A stretch of DNA of 5,901 bases from an uncultured Clostridiaceae bacterium (GTDB lineage Bacteria > Bacillota > Clostridia > Lachnospirales > Lachnospiraceae). The DNA lies in the NCBI GenBank assembly GCA_949841235.1, contig CATKZA010000126.1:1-5901 (forward strand), read 5' to 3'. Below, piece by piece: positions 1-4,951 of the stretch. Each line of letters opens with the position of its first letter. Within the stretch, counting starts at the first letter, position 1. The notes below the pieces were generated by a model, which did not search any database, was not told the origin of the DNA, and saw only the letters and a program-made list of their open reading frames with translations. The position numbers and the translations under genes are program-made.

Positions 1-188
1 ATCCCCTCAACAAACTCCGCCGGGTCGAAGCCGCCAGCCCTCCCCCTGTTGAACCCCTCGCTCCCAGCCTTCTCCACCCTGTCCTCCACGTAATGCACCA
101 GCTGCTCGTCCGTCATCCTCCGCAACCTCACGGCCCTGTCATGGATGGCAGCCTCATCCATCGTGCGCCTGCAATTCCTCTTCGCCAT
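1..188 (-). CDS. Small phage-like hypothetical protein, N-terminal part (runs off left edge)
   Basis: Reading leftwards, an ATG at 188 follows a strong GGAGG with 6 nt spacing. An upstream in-frame ATG at 194 abuts the Shine-Dalgarno and is unlikely to be used. The visible 62 codons are open to the window edge and begin MAKRNCRRTMDEAAIHDR, then an Arg- and Glu-rich helical stretch and a Gly/Arg-rich segment. No conserved domain is recognised. The start overlaps the end of the PAPS-reductase-like gene by 35 nt, so both are probably co-transcribed and translationally coupled. G+C-rich codons and frequent AGG arginine match its neighbour. The product is unknown; because the C-terminus is missing, it could belong to a longer phage protein. 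Confidence 0.72.
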   Translation of the reverse strand, partial: MAKRNCRRTMDEAAIHDRAVRLRRMTDEQLVHYVEDRVEKAGSEGFNRGRAGGFDPAEFVEG

Positions 189-1245
189 GAACATCCTCCT
201 TCCCAATAAAATCCTCCAAGCACATCTGGCCGGGAATGTTCTTATCCTCCATCCACCAGAGGAACACGTCCCTTCCAGATCTCCACGCCTTATACTCTTC
301 ATTCCTATACACAAGCCCCCTCCGCCTCCGAACCTCCAGCATCCTGTCAAAGGCTTTTATGTACATCTCCCTGTACCTCGGGAACTCCCGGAACTCCATC
401 CACCGGGCCTTCCCCGCCATCGGGCAGCCAATGCACCCCACCCTGGTAAATCCCATGGCGTACAGCGGATTATGGCACTTGCACTCCCCACGGTAGAAAT
501 CCCACACCTCATGGTCGCTCCAGTCAATGATCGGATTCACCGCCGTCTTCGCCTTCATCTCGCACCGCTCGAAAAGCCGCCTCCTGTCCCCATTATCCGT
601 CAGGAGCATCTTTTCGTCAGATACATGAATGGCATCTTTCTTCTTCGGCGTGATCCCCTCGAAACTCTCCCGATCCTTCCTCCCGCTGCTCTCCTCCCAG
701 CGAACGCCTGTTGCAATCATGCGCCCCTCGCACCCGGTCTCCTTCAATACGGAACAGCAATACCTGACCCGCCTCGTAGGCGGCATCAGCTTCCCGGGAA
801 TCAGATTCCACATGGTCACCCTGCCACCCCCCGGCCGGACATGATAATCAACGCCACACTGAATCCCCGCCAACTCCAGCTCCCGGAACGCCCTGCGGAC
901 ATGCCGCACCGTCTGGGGCGCATCCGCCGTGGTATGGCTGTGGTGGACCTCGAAGGGAACGCCCGACCGCCGGAACAGCTCCAGCATCACGTCACTGTCC
1001 TTGCCGCCGGAATACGTGCATACCAGCGGCTTCCCATAATAGGACAAGGACATCTCGCTCCCCATCCGAATCCTCGCGAGCGCGTTCCCCTCTAGATCCA
1101 TTTTCCCAGCCTCCACAAAACCCACCGGACCAATCCCCCCCTCACGCCTCCTCCGGCGCAGCTCCGCCCTCAGCTCGTAACTGCTGAAACCCTCCAGCAT
1201 GGGATTTCTTCCTGCCACGTCCCTGCTCTCGCCCTTCCTAATCAT
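154..1245 (-). CDS. Phage-type PAPS-reductase-like (PP-loop ATP pyrophosphatase superfamily) protein
   Basis: A 363-aa protein from the chosen start. Visible motifs are the PP-loop SGGKDS (residues 79-84), HSHTTADAPQT (about 102-112), RYCCSVLKETGC (161-172), GVRWEES (180-186), the NPIIDWSDHEVWDFY block (237-251) and a Cys cluster CKC (255-257) plus GCIGCP (270-275). This arrangement is typical of PAPS-reductase/DndC-like proteins, which bind an adenylated nucleotide and may hold Fe-S or Zn through the cysteines. Phage members are often linked to DNA modification or sulfur chemistry, but the substrate here cannot be read. The ATG at 1245 has AGGAGG with 6 nt spacing and overlaps the upstream 43-aa gene by 8 nt. 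An internal ATG at 1101, also with GGAGG upstream, gives the canonical domain start; the frame is open upstream to an ATG at 1320 lacking a good Shine-Dalgarno. Confidence 0.9.
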   Translation of the reverse strand: MIRKGESRDVAGRNPMLEGFSSYELRAELRRRRREGGIGPVGFVEAGKMDLEGNALARIRMGSEMSLSYYGKPLVCTYSGGKDSDVMLELFRRSGVPFEVHHSHTTADAPQTVRHVRRAFRELELAGIQCGVDYHVRPGGGRVTMWNLIPGKLMPPTRRVRYCCSVLKETGCEGRMIATGVRWEESSGRKDRESFEGITPKKKDAIHVSDEKMLLTDNGDRRRLFERCEMKAKTAVNPIIDWSDHEVWDFYRGECKCHNPLYAMGFTRVGCIGCPMAGKARWMEFREFPRYREMYIKAFDRMLEVRRRRGLVYRNEEYKAWRSGRDVFLWWMEDKNIPGQMCLEDFIGKEDVHGEEELQAHDG

Positions 1246-1369
1246 CCTGCCCCTCCTCGTCATCCAAGCCATCTTCGCCAACCAAGCCATAATCCGCATT
1301 GTGCGAAAAACGCCCGGCATTCAAAATCGTCTCGCTCCCATCCATGCAATCTTCCATCTCTCTAATCAT
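1238..1369 (-). CDS. 43-aa acidic peptide coupled to the PAPS-reductase-like gene
   Basis: The ATG at 1369 is preceded by AAAGGAG with 5 nt spacing. The product begins MIREMEDCMDGSETILNAGR and ends in a strongly acidic tail (GEDGLDDEEGQDD). Its TAG stop overlaps the downstream ATG of the PAPS-reductase-like gene by 8 nt, and the Shine-Dalgarno for that gene lies inside this ORF. This is classic translational coupling and is the main argument that it is translated. No family is recognised. The acidic, low-complexity C-terminus could suggest a protein-binding or DNA-mimic role, but that is speculation. It could also be mainly a coupling leader. Confidence 0.68.
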   Translation of the reverse strand: MIREMEDCMDGSETILNAGRFSHNADYGLVGEDGLDDEEGQDD

Positions 1370-1383
1370 CCCATCTCCTTTCC

Positions 1384-1404
1384 CCGGGGGACTTCCTCCC
1401 CCGG
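1384..1404 (-). repeat. Perfect 8-bp stem-loop directly upstream of the 43-aa gene's ribosome binding site
   Basis: CCGGGGGA (1384-1391) pairs perfectly with TCCCCCGG (1397-1404) around a 5-nt loop. On the minus strand the stem ends 2 nt before the AAAGGAG of the 43-aa gene. There is no T tract, so it is not a standard intrinsic terminator. It may slow an RNA polymerase, protect a processed 5' end, or influence ribosome access for the coupled 43-aa and PAPS-reductase-like genes. Confidence 0.6.
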
Positions 1405-1465
1405 CACTGCCTCATTTGCTGCTGTATGTGATACGCAATCCTGCGGTACAGCCTGACTTATATTC

Positions 1466-1753
1466 TTACATCTTCCCTGATTGCCAAGTGGCTATAATCA
1501 ATTCCACTGGCACGCACGTCTGAACTGCTTCCAGTGCTAAGCAGTTTGGCACGCCCGCAGCAGTCAACATCTGCAAATCCTCGAGCAGACCCAGGTACGC
1601 ACTAAAACTATACACATGCTTCCTGCTGTCCAAAACGTCCGCCGCCTGTTCGGCAAATTCCACCGATGTCATGGCGGCTATCCTTTGCAATATCTCTTGT
1701 TCCCGCCGCCTCTGGCTTTTCGCCCTCGCACCCTTCTCTGCCATTATCGCCAT
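1466..1753 (-). CDS. Hypothetical 95-aa phage-like protein
   Basis: The frame codes for a soluble, mostly helical 95-aa protein. It begins MAIMAEKGARAKSQRRREQE, with a basic N-terminal helix, and ends VPVELIIATWQSGKM. Codon third positions are G/C-rich like the neighbouring minus-strand genes, supporting coding. The start is uncertain: the ATG at 1753 has only a distant AAGG, a TTG at 1762 has GGAAGG 5 nt upstream, and the frame is open further up to about 1816. No domain is recognised; the basic helix might bind nucleic acid. It lies upstream of the 43-aa/PAPS-reductase-like pair, separated by about 96 nt. Confidence 0.65.
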   Translation of the reverse strand: MAIMAEKGARAKSQRRREQEILQRIAAMTSVEFAEQAADVLDSRKHVYSFSAYLGLLEDLQMLTAAGVPNCLALEAVQTCVPVELIIATWQSGKM

Positions 1754-1899
1754 TAATTTCAATACAACCTTCCCCTTTCTGCACTGTCTGCCTCCTATCC
1801 CATTCTTTCTGTCCAAACAAATCCAAATACGCCTCTATCTCGCATATTTATTCCGCAAATGGCCACACTAATCCCAATAAAATATCCGGAGGTAAAACA

Positions 1900-2070
1900 A
1901 TGAAGCAATCAGAGAGCGACAAACCAACCCGCACCGCCCCGAAGGGAGTATGGGAAGGCAGCATACCCGGCAAGAAGGCAAAGCAGTCCGAACGTGAACA
2001 TTTAAACGAGATCACTACGGATTCCCAAGGGAATGGCTATCCTGTTGACAGTTCCAAGCAGAGCGACTGA
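1900..2070 (+). CDS. 56-aa hydrophilic, probably disordered protein on the opposite strand
   Basis: The ATG at 1900 has a clean GGAGG with 7 nt spacing. The product starts MKQSESDKPTRTAPKGVWEG and is rich in Ser, Lys, Gln, Glu and Asp with almost no hydrophobic core, so it is probably intrinsically disordered. It is the only plus-strand gene in the left half of the window, lying between two minus-strand groups, which suggests an independently expressed insertion (a moron-like gene) if the region is prophage. No convincing promoter was found upstream; TAAAAT at 1878-1883 could be a -10 but has no good -35. Function unknown. Confidence 0.62.
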   Translation: MKQSESDKPTRTAPKGVWEGSIPGKKAKQSEREHLNEITTDSQGNGYPVDSSKQSD

Positions 2071-2127
2071 CCGTTCTGCTTACATAGATGCAAATCCCCC
2101 TGCCCTTTCCGGGTTCCGCATCTCCCA

Positions 2128-2286
2128 TCACCCTTTCCCTCCCTTCCGCACCTTAGGCTGGTATACCTGGCTCATGGTAAAAATATAGCCGCCACATATG
2201 CAGAACTTGCGGCGGCCTCCCAGCGGATACCTCCTGCCGCAAGTCCGGCACTCTCTTTTTACTTCCAAACTATGCATAACGTTCAT
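2128..2286 (-). CDS. Small zinc-ribbon protein (52 aa)
   Basis: The ATG at 2286 follows AGGAGG with 9 nt spacing; another in-frame ATG directly touches the Shine-Dalgarno and is disfavoured. The product carries Cys13-x2-Cys16 and Cys29-x-Cys31-Gly-Gly, with many Arg/Lys around them. This is a zinc-ribbon/knuckle arrangement with a CxC second half, consistent with a small nucleic-acid- or protein-binding phage adaptor. The tail is basic (KVRKGGKG). It begins just downstream, in the minus direction, of the structured region at 2313-2570, whose last stem ends about 10 nt before the Shine-Dalgarno, so that structure may act as its leader. The specific role is unknown. Confidence 0.72.
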   Translation of the reverse strand: MNVMHSLEVKRECRTCGRRYPLGGRRKFCICGGYIFTMSQVYQPKVRKGGKG

Positions 2287-2310
2287 AAAAACCATCCTCC
2301 TATCAAGAAT

Positions 2311-2570
2311 AACCCGGGCGGCGAAAGCAACTGCCATTCAAGGCAAAAACTGCCGCCCGGGGCGCATCCGGATACTTGGCATCAGTGGACGGATGCGCTG
2401 ACGGTTAGCCCGCCTGGGCTGCATGGGTAAAGGTGCCGCGCCCATGCTCGCAATCCCCCTGGCAGCCTTGTCAACTGCCGGGGGCAATTATAAGGAGAAC
2501 ATGCCGGGAACTTGTCCCGGCCAATCCCCCGCCCGGAATCGAACCGGGCATGCTGCCAGCCAGCGGGGAA
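2311..2570 (-). ncRNA. Candidate structured RNA or DNA: run of consecutive strong stem-loops, with tRNA-like T arm
   Basis: This stretch between the regulator and the zinc-ribbon gene holds no convincing ORF but is filled with stems: 2313-2322/2352-2361 (10 bp, with a small inner hairpin), 2362-2370/2390-2398 (9 bp), 2407-2411/2416-2420, 2421-2427/2441-2447 (7 bp), 2455-2465/2475-2484 (10 bp, one bulge), 2503-2509/2515-2521 (7 bp), 2531-2536/2544-2549 and 2552-2555/2561-2564. Several abut, as coaxially stacked helices do. The outer pairing of the last group (2525-2531 with 2564-2570) has a G-U pair on the minus strand but a C-A mismatch on the plus strand, favouring minus transcription. It matches no RNA family I can name. 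Alternatives are a leader of the zinc-ribbon gene, a packaging site or a replication origin. Confidence 0.5.
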
Positions 2571-2615
2571 CGAGGTTAAATACTTCGCCCATATTGCCGA
2601 TAGCACAGCATGAAA

Positions 2616-3119
2616 TCAGACTTTACTTCGTCGCTTTTCTTGCGCCCAGTTCCTCCTTACCTTTCCGCACTTGATTCTCCGGCGCAATATGGAACAATTA
2701 GCGTTTTCGCATCTCAGCCGATACAAGCAACGATAAAAGGCATCAATCTTCCGATAAAAGTCTGCCCTGCTAGTAGGAATATCGCCCCTAGACTTTAACG
2801 CATCATATGATAATCGCCCATCAGCGGCATACTCTACGATAACTTCCGCCATCTCAAAATCCGCCTGCTCCGCCGCAAGACGGATCATGTCAACCTGATC
2901 CTGTAAAAATGCCAGCCGTATGGCCTTTTTCTCCACGACAGATCCCACGCTTCCGGCCTTGGGCATTCCGTCATAACTCGGACTTCCCGGCTTCAAATCT
3001 TCCTCCATGGCTTCCAGTTCGTCAATCATGCCATAATATCCCCGGCAAAATAACTTTAATTTTGCTTTTTCAGCACTCCACTGATCCTTTGGCATTCGCC
3101 AACCATAATATGCTTTCAC
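2616..3119 (-). CDS. Phage late-gene-type transcriptional regulator, RinA/ArpU-like (sigma-70 region 4-like)
   Basis: A 167-aa protein with an acidic N-terminal helix, a linker SPSYDGMPKAGSVGSVVEKK (46-65), a central helical stretch, then a C-terminal helix-turn-helix-like segment (about 105-150, containing SYDALKSRGDIPTSRADFYR). The linker, ending in S-x-x-x-x-GMP and a conserved E-K-K-A segment, is the typical pattern of phage RinA/ArpU-type activators, which switch on packaging and structural genes. The GTG start at 3119 has AAGGAG 9 nt upstream and overlaps the previous gene's stop in a GTGA, so translation is coupled. An ATG at 3095 is the alternative; the frame stays open upstream to 3227, but that part is a shadow of the 48-aa gene. 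The tail is unusually basic. Confidence 0.75.
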   Translation of the reverse strand: MKAYYGWRMPKDQWSAEKAKLKLFCRGYYGMIDELEAMEEDLKPGSPSYDGMPKAGSVGSVVEKKAIRLAFLQDQVDMIRLAAEQADFEMAEVIVEYAADGRLSYDALKSRGDIPTSRADFYRKIDAFYRCLYRLRCENANCSILRRRIKCGKVRRNWAQEKRRSKV

Positions 3120-3262
3120 CAAGCCATGCTCCTTCCTACTAATCGCTCTGACACGAACAGCCGCAAGGCTCGTCCGTAAATCCCACACCAGGCATTGTCC
3201 GCAAGAATCGGGGCCCTCCGACCCCAAATGGCCGCTTGCCCTTCATCCAGCAGATTCCTCAT
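3116..3262 (-). CDS. 48-aa hypothetical protein coupled to the regulator
   Basis: The ATG at 3262 has AGAAGG with about 7 nt spacing. The product begins MRNLLDEGQAAIWGRRAPIL and is a compact helical peptide with no recognised domain. Its start overlaps the end of the 55-aa gene by 20 nt, and its TGA overlaps the GTG of the regulator (GTGA). This overlap chain on both sides is the main evidence that it is real; it is too short for similarity-free assignment. Function unknown. Confidence 0.65.
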   Translation of the reverse strand: MRNLLDEGQAAIWGRRAPILADNAWCGIYGRALRLFVSERLVGRSMAW

Positions 3263-3410
3263 GCAATCGCCTTCTGCACAATCGCTCCCGCTCCTCCTCG
3301 CTGAGTTTGTCGTAAATCCTCAGCAATTCGTTCGTGAACCGCTCGCTCACCTCTCTGGGAGTAGATTCATAGACAACCTTCACAGTGTACTCCACCTTTC
3401 TCCTGGCCAT
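3243..3410 (-). CDS. 55-aa hypothetical protein, first gene of the regulator operon
   Basis: The ATG at 3410 has GGGGAGG with 7 nt spacing. The product begins MARRKVEYTVKVVYESTPRE: a beta-strand-like N-terminal segment followed by an amphipathic, highly charged helix (about 20-50, rich in Glu and Arg). It resembles the many small charged proteins next to phage late regulators, but no family is identified. It heads the three-gene leftward operon. No consensus sigma-A promoter was found in the 130 bases upstream on the minus strand, so its promoter is unclear. Confidence 0.7.
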   Translation of the reverse strand: MARRKVEYTVKVVYESTPREVSERFTNELLRIYDKLSEEERERLCRRRLHEESAG

Positions 3411-3543
3411 CTGCATGCCTCCCCGCTCTTCATGTATTTTATTTTATGAAACATATAAATTGTCCTATCACTCGGATCACAAGATACTTTTACGCAATCT
3501 ACCCTTGCAGCAAATATGCGATACCCTTCCGAAAAACCACTCC

Positions 3544-3572
3544 TTGCAAATCCCTGTCCTTTTCCCTATAAT
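3544..3572 (+). promoter_or_regulatory. Sigma-A promoter of the 191-aa gene, diverged member of the promoter-repeat family
   Basis: TTGCAA (3544-3549), a 17-bp spacer and a perfect TATAAT (3567-3572). Five bases after the -10 lies TACAGGCTGT (3578-3587), at exactly the same distance as in the four repeat copies to the right, although the spacer differs. The predicted transcription start is near 3579, leaving a leader of about 75 nt before the 191-aa gene. The rest of the 3411-3653 intergenic region shows no gene. Confidence 0.78.
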
Positions 3573-3653
3573 GCAATTACAGGCTGTCGCAGTGGACGAA
3601 TGCGGCGAATCAGCTTTTTCAAATGACAATGAGCAACCAAAGGAGGTAATGCC

Positions 3654-4229
3654 ATGAAACAGTCATGCAGAAATATACTCAAAAGAGTATATGACAAATT
3701 CCAGAAAGATGCCGATTCACTATACATTCCTATGGATGAGGATGATTTCACCCCGGAAACCGCCAAGTTTGAAAATGATATCAATGCCCTGCTGGCTGAA
3801 AATTATATCCGAGAGGATGCCCCGCTTTCTTCCGGCTACATCCTTTCATTAACCGAAAAGGGAAGCAACTATGTTGAAAATGGCTTTCAAGCCAACCCCA
3901 GTCTGCCACAGGCAAATTTCAACTTCCAGAATGCCAACATTGGCAATCAGATTATTGGGAATAATGCCATCATTGGAGACAATGCCTCTGGAAACGAGTT
4001 CAATGCCAGTGAGACCTTTACGGAACTCCATTCCCTGATTGAGAAAAAGCCTGATTTTGACCAGCCAGCACTGCAAGAATTACTTCGTGCGCTGGAGAAA
4101 ATCAAGGAAAGCAGCGAGCCTGTCCGTCCCGGAATCCTTGCCAAATTTTCCGATCTGGTCAAGAAACATACCGATCTGATTGTCCCCATCGGAAAAATTC
4201 TTGTCGATATTTTTATCGCCCCCAAGTAG
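3654..4229 (+). CDS. 191-aa protein: winged-helix-like N-terminus, Asn/Gly/Ile-rich centre, helical hydrophobic C-terminus
   Basis: The ATG at 3654 has AAAGGAGG with 7 nt spacing and its own promoter at 3544. Residues 1-80 look like a winged-helix fold (an NDINALLAENYI helix, then the wing-like YILSLTEKGSNYVENGF). Residues 85-115 are a strand-forming Asn/Gly/Ile-rich segment with repeated IGN/IGD steps. Residues 120-155 form a charged helix, and 160-190 end in a hydrophobic helix (DLIVPIGKILVDIFI) that might contact a membrane. A sensor-plus-effector arrangement is conceivable, but no family is assigned. Its last 49 codons overlap, antisense, the minus-strand gene at 4080-4409, which is unusual. 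The codons are less G+C-rich than those of the left half. Confidence 0.82.
   Translation: MKQSCRNILKRVYDKFQKDADSLYIPMDEDDFTPETAKFENDINALLAENYIREDAPLSSGYILSLTEKGSNYVENGFQANPSLPQANFNFQNANIGNQIIGNNAIIGDNASGNEFNASETFTELHSLIEKKPDFDQPALQELLRALEKIKESSEPVRPGILAKFSDLVKKHTDLIVPIGKILVDIFIAPK
3673..3692 (+). repeat. Perfect 8-bp inverted repeat just inside the 191-aa gene
   Basis: ATATACTC (3673-3680) pairs perfectly with GAGTATAT (3685-3692) around an AAAA loop, starting 20 nt into the coding sequence. It could be a repressor operator or an mRNA hairpin affecting early translation. Only one copy was seen. Confidence 0.55.
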
Positions 4230-4409
4230 GCCGTTTTTCTCGCCCCACAATTCCACTGCACTCATGCCTAAATCCATAAGCAGAAATAGGATTTCCTGCT
4301 CTTTCAGCAACTGCCTATTTTCTGCCTTCAATTCTTCCATTTCCTTGCAATTATCGCAATTTTGCGCTTTCTTGCAATCTACCGTTTCCGTGCGATTATC
4401 TTCACTCAT
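4080..4409 (-). CDS. Cys-rich, coiled-coil hypothetical protein, 109 aa, overlapping the 191-aa gene antisense
   Basis: The ATG at 4409 has AAAGGAGG with 8 nt spacing; this Shine-Dalgarno belongs to the edge of repeat copy 1. Residues 1-60 look genuine: three cysteines (12, 18, 21), then a Glu/Lys/Leu coiled-coil stretch (22-41) and a hydrophobic helix (LFLLMDLGMSAVELWG). Residues 61-109 are read entirely from the antisense of the 191-aa gene and may be a fortuitous extension produced when an original 3' end was lost. No family is recognised. The gene diverges leftwards from repeat copy 1 and meets the 191-aa gene tail to tail. Confidence 0.65.
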   Translation of the reverse strand: MSEDNRTETVDCKKAQNCDNCKEMEELKAENRQLLKEQEILFLLMDLGMSAVELWGEKNGLLGGDKNIDKNFSDGDNQIGMFLDQIGKFGKDSGTDRLAAFLDFLQRTK

Positions 4410-4416
4410 TTATTTT

Positions 4417-4506
4417 ACCTCCTTTTGCCATATCTCTTGCCAAGACACTTCCTCCATCCTATAATTTATCTACAGGCTGTTACCGCAACCAAGCAAAGAA
4501 GAAAGG
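4417..4506 (+). repeat. Promoter repeat, copy 1
   Basis: A 90-bp copy of the repeat also found at 4853, 5334 and 5813. On the plus strand it holds TTGCCA (4437-4442), a 17-bp spacer and TATAAT (4460-4465), then TACAGGCTGT and an inverted repeat GGCTG/CAACC (4475-4479/4486-4490, one G-U). Its left edge supplies the minus-strand Shine-Dalgarno of the 109-aa gene. On its right the AAAGGA is present, but no convincing ATG-started gene follows. Confidence 0.9.
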
Positions 4507-4536
4507 AAGCACAACTTTTTGGAGTATCTGACCCTA

Positions 4537-4845
4537 TCAGCATTTTTGCTTCTTCCGCACCTTTTGTACCAGCGGCAAACTGTCCATATGCATTTGATGT
4601 ATCATGAATAGCATTTCTATGTCCTGGTACAAGTCAAAGGTGTTGAGTTCGTCATCCTTCACCCTATCCAAAACCTTTTCAAAAACCCTTGCCTCTATCT
4701 CGCAAATAAAAATAAGTCTATGAGACGAAATGTATTCTTTGCTGGGCAACCGCATTTTCCTTGTCACATCATCACGATTGCCAGAAACTGACACATAGGA
4801 ACCTGATAATGCTCCATTATGATGTCGTTTACGACTTCTTTTCAC
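4537..4845 (-). CDS. 102-aa hypothetical protein with GTG start
   Basis: The GTG at 4845 has AAGGGGGTGA upstream, the altered left edge of repeat copy 2, and the reading GTG-AAA-AGA aligns with the Met-Glu-Lys starts of the other leftward genes. The product begins MKRSRKRHHNGALSGSYVSV, a basic tail, and continues as a helical protein with a charged stretch (EARVFEKVLDRVKDDELNTF) and a Met-rich hydrophobic helix, ending in Lys-rich KVRKKQKC. No domain is recognised. It diverges leftwards from repeat copy 2 and ends 31 bp from copy 1, so no complete plus-strand partner remains in this unit. Confidence 0.7.
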   Translation of the reverse strand: MKRSRKRHHNGALSGSYVSVSGNRDDVTRKMRLPSKEYISSHRLIFICEIEARVFEKVLDRVKDDELNTFDLYQDIEMLFMIHQMHMDSLPLVQKVRKKQKC

Positions 4846-4852
4846 TCAACTC

Positions 4853-4941
4853 ACCCCCTTCTGCCACATCTCTTGCCAAGACGCTTCCTCCATCCTATAA
4901 TTTATCTACAGGTTGTTGCCGCAGCCGAGTACATAGAAAGG
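4853..4941 (+). repeat. Promoter repeat, copy 2, with sigma-A promoter
   Basis: An 89-bp copy: TTGCCA (4873-4878), a 17-bp spacer and TATAAT (4896-4901), followed at the usual distance by TACAGGTTGT and the inverted repeat GGTTG/CAGCC (4911-4915/4922-4926, one G-U). It drives the 65-aa gene at 4952; the AAAGGAGG at its right edge is that gene's Shine-Dalgarno. Its left edge supplies the Shine-Dalgarno of the 102-aa leftward gene. Confidence 0.92.
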
Positions 4942-4951
4942 AGGAAATAAT

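Noticed and set aside
145..1095. Long plus-strand open frame of 316 codons
   Set aside because: It is the antisense shadow of the PAPS-reductase-like gene; its Pro/His/Leu-rich translation has no domain and the minus-strand frame has clear catalytic motifs.
1366..1485. Minus-strand frame ending GEEVPRGKEMG whose TGA overlaps the 43-aa gene's ATG
   Set aside because: It has no usable start codon; only an ATA or a poorly spaced GTG is in frame.
1481..1498. TTGCCAAG followed by TATAAT on the plus strand, resembling the array promoters
   Set aside because: The spacing is far too short for a promoter and it lies inside a coding frame.
1608..1826. Minus-strand frame beginning with TTG, translating to LDLFGQKEWDRRQTVQKGEG
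   Set aside because: It has no ATG, overlaps the better-supported 95-aa frame throughout, and becomes Gly/Arg-rich nonsense. The first residues look protein-like, so a remnant of an older gene is possible.
1831..1844. 14-bp sequence GCCTCTATCTCGCA also present in the 102-aa gene near 4690
   Set aside because: A single 14-bp match without extension is within chance for a window of this size.
2521..2600. Complete tRNA gene on the minus strand
   Set aside because: Only T arm and an acceptor-like stem are present; no D or anticodon arm can be drawn at the required spacing.
2382..2606. GTG-started minus-strand frame of 74 codons across the stem-loop region
   Set aside because: No Shine-Dalgarno, unnatural composition, and the sequence is better explained by base pairing.
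3571..3657. 28-codon leader ORF whose TGA overlaps the ATG of the 191-aa gene
   Set aside because: Its ATG overlaps the -10 box, so it lies upstream of the predicted transcription start and would not be in the mRNA.
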